Shown one piece after another: positions 32,010-35,634 of a stretch of DNA of 35,634 bases. This stretch comes from Woeseiaceae bacterium (lineage in GTDB: Bacteria; Pseudomonadota; Gammaproteobacteria; Steroidobacterales; Woeseiaceae), in assembly GCA_013043165.1 (NCBI GenBank), contig JABDOQ010000016.1, positions 1 through 35,634 of the forward strand, written 5' to 3'. Position numbers and translations under genes: made by a program. The notes beneath the pieces were generated by a model. The model saw nothing but the letters and a program-made list of their open reading frames with translations. It was not told the origin of the DNA and did no database searches. Position 1 is the stretch's first letter. Every line of letters starts with the position of its first letter.

Positions 32010-33194
32010 ATGCAACAACGGCCCTGGCAATCCCCGAGCACGCTTCTTATCCTGATGTCGATCGCAATGCCGATCGCTTTCAGTACGTGGACAGTGCTGC
32101 TCAATAATTTCGTTGTCGAAAGGGCCGGCTTTACCGGCGTCGAGATCGGCATTTTGCAAAGTCTTCGTGAAGTGCCGGGGTTTCTCGCGTTTACGACGGT
32201 GTTTGTATTGTTGATTCTCAAAGAGCAGACGTTTGCCGTCATTGCCCTGGCACTCCTGGGTATCGGCGTTGCGCTGACCGGTTTTTTCCCGAATGCGATC
32301 GGCCTTTATCTGACCACCGTGTTGATGTCCACCGGGTTCCATTACTTCGAGGTCGTCAAACAATCCCTGTCATTGCAGTGGTACAAGAAAAGCGAGGCGC
32401 CGCGAGCCCTGGGGAAGCTGATTTCTATCGGCTCGATCACGTCCCTGGTCGTGTATGCGACCTTATGGGTCTTGCTGGCGCCTCTCGGACTGGACTACGT
32501 CTGGCTCTACGTGCTCGCCGGCGGCGTCTGCTGTTGTTTCGCCGTGTTCATGTCGCTCGGCTTTCCGCACTTTGGAGCAGAATATGAACAGACCAATTCA
32601 CTGGTATTGAAAAAGCGCTATTGGCTTTTTTACGCGCTGCAGTTTTTCTCCGGCGCGAGGCGACAGATCTTCATGGTCTTCGCCGCCTTCCTGATGGTCG
32701 AGAAATTCGGCTACTCGGCGGCACAAGTGACGACCCTGTTTCTGATCAACTATGTATTCAACTGGTTATTCGCCGAAAGAATCGGTGGTCTGATCGGTAG
32801 AATAGGCGAACGCACGGCACTGACGATTGAGTACGTTGGCCTGATAATTGTTTTTACAGCCTATGCGTTCGTCGAAAACCCGTACATCGGCGCGGGATTG
32901 TATGTAATCGATCATATGTTCTTTGCCCTGGCTATCGCGATCCAGACGTATTTTCAGAAAATCGCGGATCCTGAAGATATCGCGAGTTCTGCGGGCGTCT
33001 CATTTACGATCAATCATGTCGCCGCTGTGGTTGTTCCTGCGGCACTTGGACTGGTGTGGATCATCTCGCACTCGGCCGTATTCCTGATCGGTACCGGATT
33101 CGCTTTTTGCTCGCTGCTGCTATCGCAGAATATTCCTTTCAGGCCCGTCGAGGGCAATGAAGTAAACTGGGGACGCGTCCGGTCGAGCGCCTGA
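32010..33194 (+). CDS. MFS transporter
   Basis: A 394-residue membrane protein with about 11-12 hydrophobic helices and no signal peptide. The first loops read LLNNFVVERAGFTGVEIGILQSLREVPGFLAFTTVFV, the MFS motif A region in a variant form, and GKLISIGSITSLVVYATLW starts helix 5. A central cytoplasmic loop (FPHFGAEYEQTNSLVLKKRYW, about 185-206) divides the two six-helix halves. Substrate cannot be read; the sequence resembles MFS proteins annotated only as such in marine Gammaproteobacteria. It is divergent from the DUF4382 gene, with 199 bases between that hold no clear promoter. Confidence 0.88.
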   Translation: MQQRPWQSPSTLLILMSIAMPIAFSTWTVLLNNFVVERAGFTGVEIGILQSLREVPGFLAFTTVFVLLILKEQTFAVIALALLGIGVALTGFFPNAIGLYLTTVLMSTGFHYFEVVKQSLSLQWYKKSEAPRALGKLISIGSITSLVVYATLWVLLAPLGLDYVWLYVLAGGVCCCFAVFMSLGFPHFGAEYEQTNSLVLKKRYWLFYALQFFSGARRQIFMVFAAFLMVEKFGYSAAQVTTLFLINYVFNWLFAERIGGLIGRIGERTALTIEYVGLIIVFTAYAFVENPYIGAGLYVIDHMFFALAIAIQTYFQKIADPEDIASSAGVSFTINHVAAVVVPAALGLVWIISHSAVFLIGTGFAFCSLLLSQNIPFRPVEGNEVNWGRVRSSA

Positions 33195-33294
33195 ACGACA
33201 GTTCGTCAAATGATCAGGGAAGATCATAGTCGATAGCAATCATCGACATCGAACTGTGGATGGTGGCCAGGGATAACATGTGGCCTGTCATCGT

Positions 33295-33326
33295 AATGCC
33301 GACCCACGACCAGCTGGGTCGGCATT
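33295..33326. terminator. 12-bp-stem hairpin between convergent genes
   Basis: Perfect arms AATGCCGACCCA (33295-33306) and TGGGTCGGCATT (33315-33326) with an 8-base loop. It begins 8 bases beyond the stop of the minus-strand EEP gene and lies 100 bases after the MFS stop; GTTT follows on the plus side. Likely terminates at least one of the two transcripts. Confidence 0.75.
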
Positions 33327-33334
33327 GTTTCAGA

Positions 33335-34534
33335 TTACTTCGGCGTAAACAGGATAATCTTGGCCGATACGCCCGCATGATCCGACGGCCACAGACCGCT
33401 CGGGAACGTCTTGTCCCGGGGTTCCTCGCCGATGACGTTGGCCCGTACGCTCCGCAGGAACGGCGGTCCAACGTAGTCGGTCGCCTGTCTTGCCCAGATC
33501 AGGTCGATCCGTTCATCCAGCTGGGAAATGACGTTGTCGAGCAGAGTTGCCTGGCAGCAGGTGTAGCCGAAATCGAACGGACCGCGGCGTTCCAGCCAGA
33601 CGTCCGTGTAGGCGACGCCGGGCACGATCGCGCCGGCCATAACTGCGTAAGGGGTAGGGCAGATACTCGGCACGAAGCCGCCCATGCCGTCGGGGAGCAA
33701 GCAGTCAACTATCGGTCCGTCGAGCGGATCCGAATTGAAGTCGCCGACCACAACCTGAGCATGGGTATCGGGCTGCAGCGCGCTGACGAGTTCAAGCGCC
33801 TGTCCAGCCTGGACCGCGCGGAAGAACGGCTCCAGGTCCGAACCTTCGCCCCTGACTTCGAGGTGCGTATTAACGAAACGATACTCACGCCCCCAAACGA
33901 CTGCGTCTACCATCGTATAGCCGCGCAGCACGGCAAAATCTGGCGGCAGCAGGGGGTTCTCGACAGGCAGTACCGTCTGGTAGTTCTCGGCGATCGCGTT
34001 ATCGGTTCTCACGAATCGATGTGCGAGGATTACGTCACGGTCGGTAATGCTGACGTACACCGGAGTACCGTCCGGCAGCGTGGCCGGCAGGTTCTGCAGG
34101 TCGATATTGGTGACCGTTGCCACTTCCCGATACCATGAGAAACGGTGATTCAGGTTGTCGAGCAATATCTCGAGGTAGTCCTGGTCGAGCGGGCAGACAA
34201 GCTGCGTCTCATCGAGACAGATCTTGACGATATAGACCTCCTGCAAGCCGACGAGATGTGGCCAGTCGTGGCGCAAAAGCTCGGCGAGCTCGATGGCTCT
34301 CTCCGGGTAGTTGGTCGCGAGTATCTGGCCGATGACTTCGGCGGCCGCGGCCGGAAACTGCTCCGGTGGCACCGACAAAGGCAAGAGAATGTCACCCCCA
34401 ACGTAGAGATTCTGGGTTACAACCCTCAGTTGGCCAGCCCTGAATGAACGCCGGTCGTCAGCCTGGGCAGCAGTGCTCGTTGCAAGCAAGAGTGCGGCCG
34501 TGACGAAGCTTAAAGTCAATCCTTTTCTGAACAT
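33335..34534 (-). CDS. Secreted endonuclease/exonuclease/phosphatase (EEP) family protein
   Basis: A 399-residue exported protein with a Sec signal (about 1-25, cleavage after AAQA). The EEP active-site series is present: VVTQNLYVGGD (Asn), HLVGLQEVY (metal-binding Glu), VNTHLEVRG (His), VVGDFNSDPLDG (Asp/Asn) and WPSDHAGV (catalytic Asp-His). The fold covers DNases, sphingomyelinases and inositol phosphatases, which cleave phosphodiester or phosphoester bonds using Mg2+. A C-terminal cysteine pair (FGYTCCQATLL) and further cysteines suggest disulfides in the periplasm or outside the cell. Substrate not decided. Confidence 0.88.
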   Translation of the reverse strand: MFRKGLTLSFVTAALLLATSTAAQADDRRSFRAGQLRVVTQNLYVGGDILLPLSVPPEQFPAAAAEVIGQILATNYPERAIELAELLRHDWPHLVGLQEVYIVKICLDETQLVCPLDQDYLEILLDNLNHRFSWYREVATVTNIDLQNLPATLPDGTPVYVSITDRDVILAHRFVRTDNAIAENYQTVLPVENPLLPPDFAVLRGYTMVDAVVWGREYRFVNTHLEVRGEGSDLEPFFRAVQAGQALELVSALQPDTHAQVVVGDFNSDPLDGPIVDCLLPDGMGGFVPSICPTPYAVMAGAIVPGVAYTDVWLERRGPFDFGYTCCQATLLDNVISQLDERIDLIWARQATDYVGPPFLRSVRANVIGEEPRDKTFPSGLWPSDHAGVSAKIILFTPK

Positions 34535-34693
34535 CAGTACATCCCCCTTCGACGATCGCTAAGGCGACAAGGCTGAGCCGGATACGTGGTTTCGTCAATT
34601 CGGGGATGTGCTTACCTTCGGAAGACCACCGGTACTATCATGGACTCATCTGCTGGAACTGACCGCCCGCCCTGTCGTTGCCTCGCGACTCGA

Positions 34694-34723
34694 TTGGCTC
34701 GCCTGATCATTCAGGCGTATTAT
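34694..34723 (+). promoter_or_regulatory. Promoter of the small lipoprotein with a dyad in the spacer
   Basis: TTGGCT (34694-34699) and TATTAT (34718-34723) are 18 bases apart. The spacer is almost entirely a dyad, CGCCTGA (34700-34706) and TCAGGCG (34711-34717) with a TCAT centre. The degenerate copy at 21443-21473 keeps TTGGCT, the CGCCTG/CAGGCG arms and TATCAT, though its spacer is 19. Conservation of arms despite a changed centre suggests a regulator site or selected structure. Confidence 0.6.
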
Positions 34724-34769
34724 GTAGCCGATGACAGAACTTGAATAACAAGAAAAAGGAGTTCGTCCC

Positions 34770-35150
34770 ATGCGCAATAAACTATTGATGGTCGCATCTG
34801 CCCTGCTTGTCGCTGCTTGTAGCGGAGGCATTGGCTCCTATGAAGATGGAATCGAGGCGCAGGCCGAGGTAATGCAGGAAATGCTCGGCGTGCTCGAGAA
34901 AGTCGACGATGAATCTTCGGCCAAAAAGGCAGCCGGCGATATTGAAGCCCTGGGCAATCGTCTCGCGGAGATTTCCGGACAGATGCGCGAGCTGCCGCGT
35001 CCCGACGCAAGCGAGATGCGAGACATCATGCAGAAACATTCCGCCGCGATGCAGGAGTTTCAGCAGGACGTAGGGGCGCAAATGATGAAGCTGGCAGAGT
35101 ATCCCGTGTTAACCGATGCCTGGATGCGTGCGATGGGGAATATGCGATAG
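34770..35150 (+). CDS. Small helical lipoprotein of unknown function (intact copy)
   Basis: A 126-residue protein with AAGGAG well placed upstream. A short lipoprotein signal ends in LVAAC (Cys17). The mature part is almost all amphipathic helix, rich in Met, Gln, Glu and Ala (AEVMQEMLGVLEKVDDESSAKKAAGDIEALGNRLAEISGQM), like small periplasmic Met-rich helical proteins. I do not recognise a named family. A deleted copy of the same locus, with its promoter, is at 21422-21612. The promoter spacer carries a dyad, so expression is probably regulated. Confidence 0.8.
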   Translation: MRNKLLMVASALLVAACSGGIGSYEDGIEAQAEVMQEMLGVLEKVDDESSAKKAAGDIEALGNRLAEISGQMRELPRPDASEMRDIMQKHSAAMQEFQQDVGAQMMKLAEYPVLTDAWMRAMGNMR

Positions 35151-35250
35151 CAAGAGGACGTTTCCTGGAATTTTGGACATTGAGAAACCTTGGCATCTCG
35201 GTTTATGTCCGGCCATCCTGGGTCGTTCGCAACCGGCCCGGCAGGGTCAC

Positions 35251-35276
35251 ATCAGCTATTGCCATCAGCTATTGCT
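35251..35276 (+). repeat. 13-bp tandem duplication
   Basis: ATCAGCTATTGCC is followed at once by ATCAGCTATTGCT. The second unit with its neighbours also forms a 6-bp stem (ATCAGC/GCTGAT). It lies in the 187-base gap between the convergent lipoprotein and DM13 genes; no other signal is clear in that gap. Confidence 0.6.
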
Positions 35277-35337
35277 GATAGTCGGCCATGGGTCAGCGGC
35301 GGAAGGTATAGCGCGGAAACTCACGACGCAACACCGT

Positions 35338-35634
35338 CTACTGATATGCAGCAGCAGTGATGAACTGTCCGAAAGATTCACACCACACGATTGCCGCATT
35401 GAACTCTGCCGGATTCACTGACTCCGGAACAGCGACCATAAAATTTTCGAACGTCTGCACGAGACCCACCTGCACCATGTCGGGTTTCAGTGATTCAAAT
35501 TCTGCTTCCGTGTCGATGAATCTGGGAGACAGATACAGTCGGTAGTCCGGTCCGGGTGCCAGGCGGCCCTCGAAAGCGATGTTGTCAGGACTAATGAACA
35601 GGGTTCCTTCGCCCCAATGGAGTGCATCGCTGTC
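35338..35634 (-). CDS. DM13-domain protein, N-terminus beyond window edge
   Basis: The minus-strand frame is open from the right edge to a TAG at 35338-35340 and gives the last 98 residues of a protein. HWGEGTLFISPDNIAFEGRL, then GPDYRLYLSPRF, a middle strand VGLVQTFENFMVAVPESVNPAEFNAAIVWCESFGQFITAA reproduces the DM13 pattern (GEGT...GPDLHVYLS...VVIWCxxFxxxF) with its single conserved Cys. DM13 domains are extracytoplasmic and have been proposed to take part in redox or electron transfer. The N-terminal part, including any signal peptide or lipobox, is not visible. Confidence 0.78.
   Translation of the reverse strand, partial: DSDALHWGEGTLFISPDNIAFEGRLAPGPDYRLYLSPRFIDTEAEFESLKPDMVQVGLVQTFENFMVAVPESVNPAEFNAAIVWCESFGQFITAAAYQ

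Noticed and set aside
33260..34138. 292-codon plus-strand frame
   Set aside because: It lies antisense to the EEP-family gene, which has signal peptide and all active-site motifs; the plus-strand translation shows no family features.
1..35634. CRISPR arrays, tRNA/rRNA genes, integrases or prophage
   Set aside because: No regularly spaced repeats, no cloverleaf or rRNA-like sequence and no recombinase or phage structural gene were recognised on either strand.

Overview
The window looks like chromosomal DNA of a free-living, probably marine, gammaproteobacterium. Evidence is moderately high GC, abundant c-type cytochrome and TonB-receptor genes, DUF4382/PKD lipoproteins, and two membrane TolB-like/TPR proteins of the sort common in Woeseiaceae- and Steroidobacter-like lineages. 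The taxonomic call is an inference from gene families only; there is no rRNA, tRNA, phage, integrase or CRISPR array.

Left third (1-10.9 kb): a truncated yccF-like membrane gene; a TolB-like/TPR membrane protein; a two-gene arsenic-methylation operon (arsM plus a cysteine-rich MarR-type regulator, overlapping by 4 bases) behind a striking 42-bp composite dyad that overlaps the promoter; an extended SDR reductase; then a run of a cytochrome c with a C-terminal beta-rich domain, a His-rich DUF2946 protein and a Met-rich TonB-dependent receptor (probably copper-related); and a second TolB-like/TPR membrane protein on the minus strand.

Middle (10.9-18.2 kb): a coherent sugar cluster. manC (GDP-mannose synthesis, minus strand) is divergent from a plus-strand set: ROK fructokinase, GH32/GH43-type beta-propeller glycosidase, uridine-kinase-like P-loop kinase, sucrose-phosphate-phosphatase-like HAD enzyme, and a sucrose/mannosylfructose-phosphate-synthase-like GT4 enzyme with a large extra helical insert. 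Together they could make, dephosphorylate, break down and recycle a non-reducing fructose-containing disaccharide (sucrose or mannosylfructose), probably as a compatible solute or reserve.

18.2-21.7 kb: small minus-strand genes (zinc-ribbon membrane protein, TerC-type transporter, DUF971 protein, SRPBCC protein) mixed with decayed sequence: a truncated isoprenylcysteine-methyltransferase-like fragment whose broken end is a REP-like inverted pair, degenerate direct repeats, and an internally deleted copy of the small lipoprotein gene found intact 13 kb downstream.

21.7-29.4 kb: plus-strand genes for a Lon-like AAA protease, a UspA-like protein, a PolX-like helix-hairpin-helix protein, a glycine-zipper lipoprotein, a spondin-domain secreted protein, and an OmpR-type response regulator/histidine kinase pair. 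29.5-35.6 kb: a DUF4382-PKD-PKD-cytochrome c lipoprotein, an MFS transporter, a secreted endonuclease/exonuclease/phosphatase-family protein, the intact small lipoprotein with a dyad in its promoter spacer, and the C-terminal end of a DM13-domain protein.

The most notable non-coding signals are the arsM operator, a 20-bp repeat found three times just after plus-strand genes, REP-like elements at three loci, and the duplicated lipoprotein locus with conserved promoter architecture.
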